DNA of 64,000 bases from Ancylostoma caninum (GCA_037903475.1 JBAJFG010000197.1:782934-846933), one strand, 5' to 3'. Numbered from the stretch's first letter, positions 50,142 through 62,219 are shown. Notes: generated from the letters alone by a model not told the origin. A program made the numbers and translations.

Positions 50142-50859
50142 TTTATTGGAGAACATTTCAGCTGCGCAGAAGATCCAGGCCAAGCGCACACCGCACTACC
50201 TATTTTCACATATTGTATCGGGATCGGACAAGGTTGAGAACGGTGATATCGATGCAGTGCGTGGATGCGTAGACGATCAGAGTGCCACGTTGCAAGTGGT
50301 GCGGTGTCTGCCAGCGGGTCTCCACCATTGTAGTTTTCCGATGATACAACTTCGACTCAAATTTCGAGAGAACCTTACAAATGCAAGAAAAAACCCTTAT
50401 TTTAGGTGTCTCAGCGACACTATCCGACGAGATGGCTGGCAGAGGTGAACATCGTAGACGGGCAAATTGACGGCCAGCGACCGCACATCGTCGTGAAGCC
50501 GATCAGCAGTCTGCTCGACAGAGAGACTATCTCGATCACTGCACTCTGAGCTTTCCGCGCTTTCGAGCGTATTTGCTTCTTATTCGAGTCATTGTATCCG
50601 CTTCTCAACTCGCTACTTGCATGTTACTACCTTAACTTCCATATCTCAGGGATCCCACGTTCAAGTAAGATCAAGCCATGCTTACAATCAAGTGCCATAG
50701 AGGTGTAGAGCTTTGTCCTCCACTGATACAGGTTTAGCTGTAACGATGCTCTCATTTGATGCGTTCATAAACAAGCTGCTGATGAATCTACGTTGTTTGG
50801 ATATCAGTTAATTGTTGAAGAGACAGTGTTCAGAGTATTCATACTTTCATATTGCAATG

Positions 50860-50887
50860 AATAAATGTGTGCTCCTTGCATAATAAA
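50860..50887 (+). terminator. Polyadenylation signals, receptor gene 3' end
   Basis: Two AATAAA hexamers (50860-50865 and 50882-50887) lie in AT-rich sequence about 720-745 bp after the proposed stop codon and before any other + strand gene. They would give the receptor mRNA a 3' UTR of about 0.75 kb. Confidence 0.6.
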
Positions 50888-52150
50888 GATTATAAAGATG
50901 CTGAGTATGCATTGGAACTATGCTGCTCAACTTCCTCGGAGACTGTTATCAGTTATAGAAGGTAGTGAAAATTGTGAATATTCCCATGCAAGACTATCTC
51001 GGTAAGACTATCTGCAAACTGAGCTGGACCTTTCATTTTGTCCCGCTACGGGGCTTAGATTTCAACCAACGATGGCACTGCGCGTTTGGATCATTTCTGC
51101 ATAGCACGATCGCATTTCAGCTAATCTTTGAAGTGGAAGTGATTCGGACGATGGCTCGGACCACGACATGGCAAAGTGTCAAGATAAATTTATTTTCACT
51201 GCGAGTTGTTCAAAATCCGCGAGAAAGTACTTGCCTATTCTCTGACTCTTTCATTTTTTAGTGGTGAACCACCTACGCTCAAGGCGCACTCTTCAACTCT
51301 GAAATTGATGGAACAAAGTGGTACGTTAAAAATGCACTAACATGGATCTGGCAGAATGTAAAAGAAATTCATTTTTGAGAGCTAAGATTTACCGTCAAGA
51401 ACGAGACGGATGCCAATTTTGATCGAGCAAAAAAGTTGAAAAAATATAGCGAATGCACCACGTAAAGTTAGATGTAGATTTTTATCTAGATTTTTCCTTT
51501 ATTTAGGAAGTTCCACGTACTACACAAGGTTTCTTTCACAGTCTTGAGTGCTCACGAAATCATTTTGCACTGTCCTGACTCAGCGAAATCAGCTCTTGCG
51601 CCGCTGATAATCAGCTCTCTTTCCTAGCGTGAGCTTTTTCGGATACTTCAGACATGGGCAGAACATTACAAGCAGGGAAAACTAGGCGCGAACGCGTTTA
51701 AAAATACGTAAATTATCGTGATGAGACTATCAACGCCCAACAGTTTCAGCAACAGAGTCTAATCAAATCTTATAGAAAAGGTCATTAAAAATTTCTTTTG
51801 CTTTGTATTCCATGCGTAACTTAGTTACACCACTTGAAATGAATATTCAAAGCTTGTTTGCTTTCGCAGCTAAGCGGCCATTCACGGTGTTCAACTTACT
51901 GTTGCGATTGTCCAGCAGCCCGTTACATGGTAAGCGACTCATCTCAGAAGTGAAAATTTCCGTGAATGCTGCATTTAACCCGAAAATAACCAGCCGTAAA
52001 ACCATGTCAGATCTAACTTAGGCTTTTTTCTCTATTCTTACTGCTACTTCTGCTCAAGAGGTGCTCTAACTTGAAGCCCATCGCTATTTTTTTTCTTTTT
52101 CTCGGAGGTGTCTGTAATATTCAGCACATTCTTTCCGGTGCATAAAAAAT

Positions 52151-52190
52151 AATTAATCAATTAATTAATTAATTAATTAATTAATTAATC
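52151..52190. repeat. ATTA microsatellite
   Basis: Repeated AATT/ATTA units for about 40 bp. Confidence 0.95.
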
Positions 52191-52689
52191 AGAACCTTCG
52201 AGGAGGGAAGCGCAAGAAGCAAGAACAGGCTCTAGCTTGAACTTGCAAGGGATCTTTCGATGTTTCCGAACCATGTTCTTATGTTTGCTCCATGACTAAT
52301 CGGCGTGTTTTTCACTGATAGACTGTACTCAAGCTATTTGTCAGACACATCACACCGCAGATTAGTGCAGAGCTCTTGCCGTCGGCAATTTGTCGGGAAT
52401 GACATTGATAAATTATTTTCATCGCTGTTGACTGTGGTTCATCCGTCAGCTGCTCCTCATCAACTCAAGGGCATCCTCGGAAATAGGTCTGCAAAAACAC
52501 ATCTTAACAGATTCTGGTTCTGGGGGTCTACTAGCCCAATGTTACGCCACGAAAGCTTAATATGAAAGAACAATGGCGAATCTTCTTTTTTCGCCTCTCT
52601 CTAAATCTCATCTTTCCTTTTTGTAATGTTTTACAGTATCACAAGTATCACAATTTCAGCTAGCTCATATGTTGTTTCATTTACTGTTT

Positions 52690-52947
52690 TTAATTAATTG
52701 CAAGCTGTGTGATTTCTTCCTGAAAACCACTATTCATCAATCCTCTTGGGAAAAAGTCCCTGCGACAAAGCCTAAATACACTACCCCGTCTCAACCTGAG
52801 GTATCGACCTTTCACAATCTTGCTAAAAGGTAAGAATCCATCAAATCCAAAATTATTTTCGCAATATTCGTCTGTGCCCGGATAGGAGTCCGAAACACCT
52901 ACATATATTTTCCTACTATCGACCGCAAATCCTCTCTTCGATCCCAT
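52690..52947 (-). mobile_element. LINE reverse-transcriptase C-terminal remnant
   Basis: The - strand frame contains GRYLRLRRGSVFRLCRRDFF followed by PRGLMNSGF, which fits the closing segment of CR1/RTE-type reverse-transcriptase ORFs (basic stretch, FF, then a short region where W-N-x-L-P is expected). The W-N motif is lost and the frame ends soon after. It reads in the same direction as the fragment at 48.5 kb. No longer functional. Confidence 0.5.
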
Positions 52948-53500
52948 TGGCTAAAAGTCGTTTTCCGTGCATTCACGATTCTCGCTCCTTCTAAATTCCA
53001 AACCGGTGAGCTAGGTAACGACAGTGTATTCGGAGTCGACGCACCATTTCACCCTGTTTTTCGGAACATAATGAGATAACCTTTCATATATGTATGGTGG
53101 GATCCGTGCATGTCAGATGGTTTTCCCTCACGAATTTGTACATGTTAGTTGAGGAATTTCTTACAATACTTCAATGGAAAAATCCTTCTGAATCATCCGT
53201 AAAAAGACTCCCTCAGCAAAGAAGGCCTGCCCGTCTGTATTTGGCTGGCCACTTGTCGCAGCACTGCTGTTGTTTCCCATGCCTATCCAGCGCTATATTT
53301 ACAGACACAGAGGTGGCCCATAATCGTTATCAAATGCAAAACAGTGTTATCTTGCTGAACCAACGGCGGCCGCAGTCGTCTACTCAGCTCCAGTGTCTCG
53401 TTTCCAGCGCTTGTCTCCTCCGAACTAGCACATCTTTGCTGAGACCACAACAGAGATTTCTTTTGCCATGGTGGGTGTTTCGTGTCATCATAGCAAATGG

Positions 53501-53513
53501 TATGCCCTTTCAG
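53501..53513 (+). promoter_or_regulatory. Probable trans-splice acceptor of the TTL gene
   Basis: TATGCCCTTTCAG ends exactly at the base before the ATG of the signal peptide. This placement is typical of spliced-leader acceptors in nematodes and fixes the start at 53514 rather than at ATGs further upstream. Confidence 0.7.
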
Positions 53514-56500
53514 ATGAAGTTCCTCGTGCTGTTCGCCCTCGTCGGAGCCGCGTCAGCCATGCGCGACCAGTCCATTGCCGTACGTGGGAAGCTGATGTGC
53601 GGACCAAAGCCAGCGTCGAACGTTCGCGTCAAACTGTGGGAGGAGGACAGCGGTATTGCGCTTTCAAGAATTTCTCATGCTTTTCGCTTAGTTTATTTGT
53701 TTGAAAGGCTGTTGTAAGGGGATTGTTCAAAGCAGACTGCAGTAGGAGTCAGAACAAGACATTATCAGGAAAAGAGAGACTATGAAACCTGTGACTTGAG
53801 TATAGTATCGCTTTTTCTGTTTTTCGTTCGAAAGAGGCCAAGGATTTGATGAAACCAGTGGTCTCTTTGCACCTGCCCTGTTGCGACGAATTTAGCGCTG
53901 ACCGTCGTTTCGGATCGTTGAAAGAGAATTTTGTTTCCCCGATGCATTATCGCTCCCCGTTCTCCTTCAAAGGACTGAATCAAATTTATCCGGTTACACC
54001 GAATAAGCTCACTTTCTTCTATTGGAATTTCTTCAGCAGAACCAAATCCATACAGACATCATCTCGGATTGAGCCATTGGTACAATTTCAATACGAATCA
54101 ATGAGAGGTTCTAGCCACCCAAATTACAAGAATACTCACTAGGGATGACAGAGTAATCCTCTCTGGCCCATCGCTTTCATCCTACTCGAATATTTTGGTA
54201 TGTTTCAGTGAACGAGCTAGTAACACACGGTGGTTGATGTGTGAACACTGTTGGAAACATTTTCATAACACGTGAAGTCTTTCCCTATGGAATCTGCCGT
54301 AGAAAATCGACTTCACAAGGAAATATAACCAAAGCAAATGATACTTTCCGTCACTACGTCTATACTGATGAATGTTCGAGAGCTCGTGAAATTTGTGACT
54401 TTCAACTATACTTTTCCAAGCTAAAATGCGTTATGTACAGAAAGAAATATTATAGATCAGTTGAGAAAGCCCCGCTCCTGAACGACGCTTAACACCCTTC
54501 CAGGCCCCGACCCAGATGATCTGCTCGACCAAGGCTATACGGACGCCAACGGCGAATTCCAGTTGTCTGGTGGAACAGCAGAGCTCACTCCCATCGATCC
54601 CGTATTCAAAGTGTACCACGATTGCGATGACGGCATCAAGGTTTGTCGCGAACATTCCAGTCATTAAACATCACAAGGAAACATTATTTCAGCCCGGCTC
54701 AAGGAAGGTTAAATTTGCCCTCCCGAAATCCTACATCACAAGTGGGAAAACCCCCAAGAAAACATTTGATATTGGTAAGTGTGACTACTTAAACACTTTT
54801 TTTCCGATAGGTCGCAAATTTTAAAGGTAAAGGTCAAGTATTTCTAAATGATATTCCGGGCAAGGTATACTTTCTTGAACTGCAGAGAGTCACTATTCTT
54901 CTTCAGAATGACGCATTCTGGAGATTTTAGCAAGTCTTATCGTTTCTACAGCAACGTTTTCAAAAAGAGCTGCCAATACTGCAAGAACATGATCTATCAT
55001 CCTCTCAATTGCACGAAAGTCCTTAGCTGCAGGCGCACGCTGTTCAGCATTGGAAGAGCAAAACTAAATTGGGGAACGATGAGCTACAGAAACAGCTTCC
55101 ATGTTCACTGATTATTGAACCTGGGCATGTTATAGTTAGTGTGGTTGTCATGCTTCTGCCTCTCGGGTTGATATATTTTGACTTTTTATTGTGTCGAGTG
55201 GCATAAAGCTTGGGTTTCGACACAAAGTTGTTGTCAGAGGCCCGAAAATGGTGCTATTCTATCCACCATTTGAACCTTCAGACTTTTCGTCCACTTCTGC
55301 CTAATATACTGACGTTCGCCCACACTCAAAGAAGATGGTACCCTCACAGAACCAATCTTCGAGACCACCGAGTCAACGGAAAAATATCCGGGTGCTGCTG
55401 CCCACACACTGTAAGAAATCCAAAGATCAATAACAGGAACAAGTATATGCATTCACCAATAATCTCTTGCGCTTTGTACCCTTCATACGGATATGGCCCC
55501 CCCCACTCGACCACTATCTGGGGTGAAGGGAGACACTCACTCGTCTGGAGTGAGTGTGGGCAACAGTACGCAGACATTGCACCGTTCACTCGGTGGGCTC
55601 GAGCGTCTCGAATGTTCTATGAGGTTACTTTCTTCTGAGAGCTCGGGCGCATATCGCTATGTTAGACAGAAGTGGAAGAGACGTTCGATGGTTCAAGCGT
55701 GAATAGAATAGCATAACTCTCAGGCCCTCGGCAATGATGTTGCGTCGAAAAATTAGACCACCGAACACAAAAAGGAGTCAAGTATATAAATTTGTGAGGC
55801 GGAAGCGTTACGAGTTGCAGAATACAAACGATTTATAGAAGTTGTAATTCTAGAAAGGTCCTTGTTTATTTAAGTCCTCTTTGGCATGTGGCGTTATTGT
55901 TTCAGTCCTGTATTTTAAGGATGAGAAAAAGGGCCGTATCCAAGAGCCCGTTTATCTGTAGATTTCGGCCTGCCATGTTCTAGTCCGTTCTTCCTCAACT
56001 TTCATTAGTGATTTGCATTAGTTCACACCAGTTGCTTTCGAACATGTCTGATGGGTTGTGTGACGTCATGGGATAATAGCCTTAGTACTGTTATTTAGTT
56101 GTGAGGTTTTTAGCAGTATTTACTGGTACTGCTGAGGATCAAAATTGTGATTATGCCCCATTCTGGCTTGTGTGGGATGTGAATGTGTGTGGGGAGCACA
56201 TTATACAATGGACACAACAATATGCGCTCTAGTGCTCTTTGGTGGAGACGGAGACTTTTCTGTGCACGTGTCCTGTTTTCTCCCTCTCAAAGATCCCGCT
56301 TCTCTGATCTTCATACCAGGCTGATCGCTATGACTTGGTTTATCAAATCAAACGTAAAGGTATAAGGCCTATGGCAAAAAGTTCTCAAATCTTATCACAC
56401 GATTCGCTTGAAATAGCATGCTAGTATAGGATCAGCTTCACAAAAACTGTTGAGGCTGAATGGTCGCTGCGACAACATCGCTATGAAGGGCAAGCTATAC

Positions 56501-58434
56501 TAGGATGAGTGCTTCAGACGCAAGCATTCAATTTGCGAAAGATTTTCCGTGAAGGCTGGTCAAAGCGGCACGTGCATCCTCAGCAAAAATAAAGCGCGGC
56601 CGTCCTGAGGCCGTGAACGCGTGCGTCTGAGCTGCATCAGGATGCGATCGGCCCTATCTTTCATTATAAGGACGCACGCGCGTCAAACGCCAGCATCTAG
56701 CACCTGTTAACCTATGAGCCGAACCCATTTTGAGTGGCTCTACGCTGAGTGATAGTAGCTGCGACTGAGTCGTGATGTATCAGGTATGGATGGTCGGAGT
56801 CTTCTAAAGCCTATCCCAGAAAATCTTGGGAGGAAGGGAACTGCAACCGACCCCGTGTCACCAGCGATTTGACCAGGAGATTCCCTGAAGTCTGTGTAGT
56901 CACAAGAAGAGGTCATATGGGCAACCAGCGCTGCCTACAGTAGAGATGGCTCAAGCAACGATTCTCACAACATGGTGGGGCTTGAAAAGCCACGCGCCAA
57001 TAATTCGCGCTCACCCTGTATATTATCAAATACAGAGAATAATCTATTAGATGGGCAGGATTAGATTTCTTAATCTGATAGCAGTCAAAAATGAATTACG
57101 ACGTGGAGATCCGAGTCATGCCATAACGTTGCGACGACGTTTTCCTGTCATAACACAATTTTTCCCTCCTCAATTTGCAACAATATGAAAAAAAAATGCA
57201 AAGCAAAACGATTTCCAACACAAAACAAACTCTCTAAAAGCAGTAGTGATCAGAAAACAACTACATATGTGTAAAATATACCTATTAGAATACCCTCCCA
57301 CGAAGATCACGTGGCACATGTTACAAGGAAAAACACAAATTTGTAATATCCTTTTAATATTGTAAAAAATGAGTAATGTATTCTTCCAGCTAAAAACCAT
57401 TCCCCTGTGGCCACATCGTGCATTACGCCGTGCGGCGAAAAGTATCTATTGGCTGCGTGAACTCGCCATGAGAAAATGTCCTTTCTGCGAAAGAACCAGG
57501 AACATCGCCTACCATACATTGGCTTACCGGGTTGTGACACGAGCGCGTGGTCAGTCTCTGATAATAGAACATGACTCCAAATTTATCTAGCAGAATCATT
57601 GCAAATAGCTTACGTCGTTAATCATCAAGGTTCTCCTAAAGATGCTGTACAGGGTTTCATTATAAAGAGATGTAAATGAAAAGCCTAGCGGTTCCTATTA
57701 ATTTGTACCGAGCGTCTGGTTTCTTCGAGCGACTGAACAGTTAACGAATAAAATCTTTATTGAAACAAGGAGTTTATTGTGATGGGTAAAATAAAGTGGC
57801 GGGGTCTTCTGGGCTTCTGGCGGGGTTGGCGACAGCGGAGTTGGCGTGTGGTGGTAACGGCGTCGTCCGCGAGTCGACGTGGGCGATGGGCGACGGATGG
57901 CGGACGGTGGTGAAGGGCGGCGGATGAGGATGAAGAAGAAGATGTGTGTGGGAGGTCTTCTGAGTCCCCTTTTATAGGCGGTTATTGGCGGGATACTGCC
58001 TCCTTGCCTGATCTACTTCCGGTCGCGCGCGCTGGCCGGCGTGATCGGTTCACTTCCGGGCGCTCTTCCGGACAAATTTCAATTTTTGCTAGATTCGTGT
58101 GTTCAACACGCGTGCTACTGAAGAACGATAGTGAACAATAGGAATGAATGTAGGCTCGATCAGTGAAAGTACTCAAGGAAACAATTCCATGTGTTGTTCC
58201 TCTGAAGTGAAACATTGCAATATTATTGAAAAACATGAGCATATACCGCCTCAAAGCGTACTCAAAAAATTTCCAACCAATATCTACATATTATCATTTT
58301 CAGGTGTGCTGAATCTTGAAACGATCTTTGCTAAAGAAGAGCGTGAACTGATTGTTTCACGAATGCGAAGAGGAGGCATTAATGCCGATTACATGGATGC
58401 CGACAAGAGTGGAAGCAGTGAACAGAATCAGTAG
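53514..58434 (+). CDS. Secreted transthyretin-like family protein
   Basis: Four exons (53514-53652, 54504-54640, 54693-54774, 58304-58434), all GT-AG and in phase, give 162 residues. Residues 1-15 (MKFLVLFALVGAASA) are a signal peptide. The mature part shows the nematode TTL hallmarks in order: VRGKLMCG (23-30), NVRVKLWEEDSGPDPDD (36-52), QGYTDANGEF (56-65), ELTPIDPVF (73-81), VYHDCDDGIKPG (83-94) and FDIGVLNLETIF (117-128). The fold is a small beta-sandwich related to transthyretin; these proteins are secreted, and their cargo is mostly unknown. Only two cysteines (29, 87) remain in the mature chain. TTL proteins I know usually end soon after the LNLE strand, whereas this one has a polar 30-residue tail (GINADYMDADKSG). 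The last intron is 3.5 kb and holds an LTR-like segment. Which ttr paralogue it is cannot be told. Confidence 0.95.
54775..57703 (+). other. Last TTL intron, left part
   Basis: No exon or independent gene is supported. A 142-codon frame (55210-55638) and frames on the other strand overlap without recognisable domains. Between 56560 and 56700 the DNA is GC-richer (words such as GCGCGGCCGTCCTGAGGCCG) and may be another eroded repeat. CACCCTGTATA near 57014 and TACAGGG near 57648 resemble Tc/mariner-type ends but face the wrong way to bound one element. Confidence 0.5.
57704..58108 (-). mobile_element. Probable solo LTR inside the last TTL intron
   Basis: Read on the - strand the segment starts TGTTGAACAC and ends CGGTACA. 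It has a GC-rich first half, a TATA-like CCTATAAAAGGGG (about 57968-57980 on +), then two AATAAA signals close together near the end (within 57740-57790). This TG...CA layout with promoter followed by polyadenylation signals is that of a retrotransposon long terminal repeat. I see no second LTR, no internal coding part and no clear 4-6-bp target duplication, so the exact ends are uncertain. Being antisense to the host gene, it could start or stop transcripts against the TTL gene. Confidence 0.55.
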
Positions 58435-58765
58435 CCATATTTATGACCACTACTCGCTGTATCCATCTTCTATTTTGTATACTTCACTTTTCACTAATTT
58501 CGCCTTGGAGTTTACTAATAATGTTGTCACGTTTATCAAGCTTTTAGCTGCGCATTTGCAATGTTGCTTTTAATAGATTCATAAGATTACTTTTATTACT
58601 GTGAATTCTTTACAATTTTTGCACACTTTACGAAACTAACACAAACTATCGGCATCAAATCCATAAATTGATGTCGATTTTTGACCAGATCGTCTTGTAA
58701 AGCTCTTTGAGTGCGATGTAATTTAAAAAAAAAAGTCCGCGACTAGGAACAACACTATTCAAAAT

Positions 58766-60004
58766 CTCCTCATGTCCTAGACTTTCTTTTTTTTAAGAAA
58801 AATGTTTTTCGCAGAGGTCGAAATCTCTAATTTGGCACCAACCGCAATGTATCTCAAAATGGCATTTATTGTTGCAATCTGACCACGAATCAATTCCTTG
58901 GTGCAGAATCAACTCCTGTGTGAGGATGTGCATGCCTTAATAACCGGTTGACATCTGCGATTACTACTTCAGGTTGCTCCAGCAGTGATCCTCTATGGAT
59001 GTTTTTGTCAGCCTGGCTCGAGCTCTGCTTGGAGAGGAAAAATGCCGATGACGGTTGTATAGGTTTAGTTAAAGATGTTCGGTTCCAGTGCTGTTCACTG
59101 TTCCCTTCGAATTGCAAAACATTTCTGCTGGTTCCAGTGAAGCCAATTGTGGACATCACAGGAAATAAGTTCTGGAATTTTTTCCGTCTTGGTGAGGAGG
59201 ACACCTGAACGACCCCATGAGTTAAAGATGCTCCAAAATTACAGGAATATTGCCAGTGATGACTCTTGCCGCCTTGGATTTTATGATCTACGTCCAGTCA
59301 AAATGCAATGAGCTCCGCGAAACACCACCGAAGATGGACCTGCAACCTGGAACTATGAAAACTGGTTAATTCAGTTAGCACCGGAAGGAGCAAACGAAAC
59401 GAGACATTTTCAACGCAAAAAGGCTCTAGGATAAGTGTGAAGGTTCGTTCGGTGAGCAACAGAGCACACACTCTCATGTTAGTGGCCAGCACTCTTCATT
59501 TCGAGTGGTCCTATTTCAATAAATCCAGTGCGTCATGAATTACCCATGGGGTAAAGATGCTCAAAAACCAAGACAGAAAAAATTCCAGAACTCATTTCCT
59601 GTGATGTTCACAATTGGCTGCACTAAAACCAGCAGGAGTGTTCCGGAATTCCAAGGTAGCAGTGAGCAGCCCTAGAACCGAAAGCTATAACTAAACCAAT
59701 ACAACCGTCATTAGCATCTTTCCTTTCCAAACAGAGCCGATAGATGGAGCCACGCCGTGAAAAACATCCATAGAGGATCACTGCTAAAGCAACCTCAAAT
59801 AGTCTCCGCGGATGGCAACCAGTGGTCAAAGCATGCACATTTTCTAGCGCATAGAAGCCGATTCTGCACCAAGGAACTGATTCGCCGTCAGATCCCAACG
59901 ATAGGTGCCATTTTGCGATACAATGCGGATGGTGCCAAATTACAGATGTCGACCTTTGCGAGAAACTTTTCTTTAAAAAAAAACAGGAATCTCATGGAAT
60001 GAGA
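58766..60004. repeat. Large fold-back inverted repeat, arms about 430 bp
   Basis: Arms at 58766-59193 and 59567-60004 are reverse complements with scattered mismatches and small indels. Shared landmarks are AATTTGGCACCA, TTCCTTGGTGCAGAATC, GATCCTCTATGGATG and TCTGGAATTTTTTC. The spacer is about 370 bp. It starts 330 bp after the TTL stop codon. No protein is recognised, although both arms are open for about 85-105 codons. It may be a fold-back transposon or two inverted copies of one element; a transcript through it would fold into a long hairpin. Confidence 0.85.
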
Positions 60005-60690
60005 AGGTTAAATATTTTCTATTGCCAACGAGTGTTTACCACTCTCTCAAAAATTTGAACCTCCACGCTCTATTTTGAAAGAAGTTATAGGCGAAAAACC
60101 AAAAGTTGCAATTTTTTACTCGCTACTGTAGATATTTATTATAAGATTATATGATACCAGTCTGGCCGTCCGGCTGACGCCGGACTTCCAGACTTTTCCT
60201 AATGCTCGCTTCGCTCGCATGGCTTCATCCCTTCTTCATTCAAATAAAGTCACAGCTATTCCACATTTTTGCTATAATGTGTCCCACACCCTTTCCATTG
60301 CTTTTTCTCATGTAAAAATGCACTTATAAAAGAGGATTAACCTTCTCGAAGCAATTTTATCATTTGCTCAACTGAAATAGCTTTTTGTAACTAAATATAA
60401 CCGGTTCAACCTGGATTGACCGCAGAAAATGGTCTCTCCTTCTTTGTTTGTTATAACTGGTCAAGTGATAAGAGTCAGTTAGAACATATAAAAGTGGAGG
60501 GTGCGGTGTGTTCATAAACAAATGAGAAGAGAAGAACGCGGGAGAGGACGTAAGGAGGAAGGATTCACACGGATTGCATACTAATTCGCGCAGTGGTCTG
60601 ACATCTAGTTTTTTTGTAACGATTGATGTTACACGCCATCGAATCGATTTAACAAATATGGACCTAACTCATGACATTTCCCTGAGTAGT
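60005..60690. other. Sequence between fold-back and minisatellite
   Basis: No gene. It contains a perfect-stem hairpin core, GTCCGGC-TGAC-GCCGGAC (60168-60185), extended by TCTGG/CCAGA. An ATATAAAAG word at 60487 could act as a TATA box for transcription toward the minisatellite; this is speculative. Confidence 0.5.
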
Positions 60691-61950
60691 GGACACCGGC
60701 GCACCCCTGCTGCATCGGTAGCTATATTTTCAGGCGCTCCTCCACTTTTGAGCGCAGGCGCAGCCCTATCACAGCAGTAGACCCGTCTCCCCCCACTTTG
60801 GGCGCCAGCGTACACTTCTCACAGCAGTGGACCCGTCTCCCCCCACTTTAGGCGCCGGCGCACCCTTATCACAGCAGTGGACCCGTCCCCCCACTTTGGG
60901 CGCCGGCGCACCCTTATCACAGTGGTGGACCCGTCTCCCCCCACTTTGGGCGCCGGCGCACCCTTATCACAGCCGTGGACCCGTCTCCCCCACTTTGGGC
61001 GCCGGCGCACCCTTATCACAGCAGTGGACCCGTCTCCCCCACTTTGGGCGCCGGCGCACCTTATCACCCGTCTCCCCCCACTTTGGCGCCGACGCACCCT
61101 TATCACAGTGATGGACCCGTCTCCCCCCACTTTGGGCGCCGGCGCACCCTTATCACAGCCGTGGACCCGTCTCCCCCACTTTGGGCGCCGACGCACCCTT
61201 ATCACAGCAGTGGACCCGTCTCCCCCACTTTGGGCGCGGTGCACCTTATCACAGCAGTGGACCCGTCCCCCCACTTTGGGCGCCGGTGCACCCTTATCAC
61301 AGCAGTGGACCCGTCTCCCCCACTTTGGGCGCCGGCGCACCCTTATCACAGCAGTGGACCCGTCTCCCCCACTTTGGGCGCGGACGCACCCTTATCACAG
61401 CCGTGGACCCGTCTCCCCCCCCCCCACTATGGGCGCCGGCGCACCTTTATCACACCGTTGGACCCGACTCCCCCACTTTTGAGTGCCGGCGGGGCCTTAT
61501 CACAGCGGTGGACCCGTCTCCCCACTTATGGGCGCCGGCGCACCCTTATCACAGTGGTGGACCCGTCCCCCCACTTCTGGGTGCCGGCGCACCCTTATCA
61601 CAGTGGTGGACCCGTCTCCCCCACTTTTGGGCGCCGGCGGGGCTTTACCACAGCGTTGGACCCGTCTCCCCACACTTTGGGTGCCGACGCACCCTTATCA
61701 CAGTGATGGACCCGTCTCCCCCACTTTGGGCGCCGGCGCACCCTTATCACAGCAGTTGGACCCATCTCCCCCCACTTTGGGCGCCGGCGCACCTTTATCA
61801 CAGTGGTGCACCCGTCTCCCCCACTTTGGGCGCCGGCGCACCCTTATCACAGCAGTGGACCCGTCTACCCACACTTTGGGCGCCGGCGCAGCCTAATCAC
61901 AGTGATGGACCCGTCTCCCCCCACTTTGGCCGCCGGCGCAGCCCTTCTCC
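60691..61950 (+). repeat. GC-rich minisatellite, about 49-50 bp unit, about 24 copies
   Basis: The unit runs GGACCCGTCTCCCCCACTTT, then GGGCGCCGGCGCACCC, then TTATCACAGCAGT, with single-base length changes (runs of 4-9 C) and substitutions (CAGCAG, CAGTGG, CAGCCG variants). The first and last units are diverged. The unit has no stop codon in any forward frame, so overlapping open frames of up to 300 codons arise (for example 61181-62083). These are by-products of the repeat; there is no signal peptide, splice context or known domain. Base composition is far more GC-rich than the flanks. Confidence 0.95.
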
Positions 61951-62121
61951 ATGGACTCCATTGAGGGACCCGTTGTACACCATCCGACCTTCTGTTCGAT
62001 CTCATCCCTACCCACTCCACCACACCACACCCGTTCCTAGCCTTTTATATGATCTCACAATCACGATCATTGACCAATCGTAGAATTTCGTAACGGTCTG
62101 ACACACATTCTTACATACTTA

Positions 62122-62219
62122 CATACATACAGACACACATGTAAACAGGCTAAGCCCGTTATTATATAGAAATACATACAGACACACATGTAAACAGGCT
62201 AAGCCCGTTATTATATAGA
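62122..62219. repeat. Tandem duplication, 49-bp unit
   Basis: Two nearly identical copies carry ACATACAGACACACATG and then GGCTAAGCCCGTTATTATAT. Such an ACAT-rich plus ATATAG-ending string may be the tail of a non-LTR element, but that is a guess. Confidence 0.85.

Larger units (their letters stand above)
50888..53510. other. Intergenic region between the two genes
   Basis: About 2.6 kb without a supported + strand gene. It contains an ATTA-type microsatellite at 52151-52190 and a LINE remnant at 52690-52947. The long open frame from 53094 that runs into the transthyretin-like first exon is treated as chance: its upstream part lacks protein character, and the acceptor directly before the proper ATG cuts it off. 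Confidence 0.6.

Noticed and set aside
53094..53717. 207-codon open frame running into the TTL first exon, a possible N-terminal extension
   Set aside because: The upstream part has no protein character, and a TTTCAG acceptor directly before the signal-peptide ATG marks the real start.
57014..57655. CACCCTGTATA ... TACAGGG pair as one Tc/mariner element
   Set aside because: The two words face outward instead of inward, so they cannot bound a single element.
61181..62083. 300-codon open frame in the minisatellite as a proline-rich protein
   Set aside because: It arises because the repeat unit has no stop codons in any forward frame; neighbouring frames are equally open and no gene context exists.
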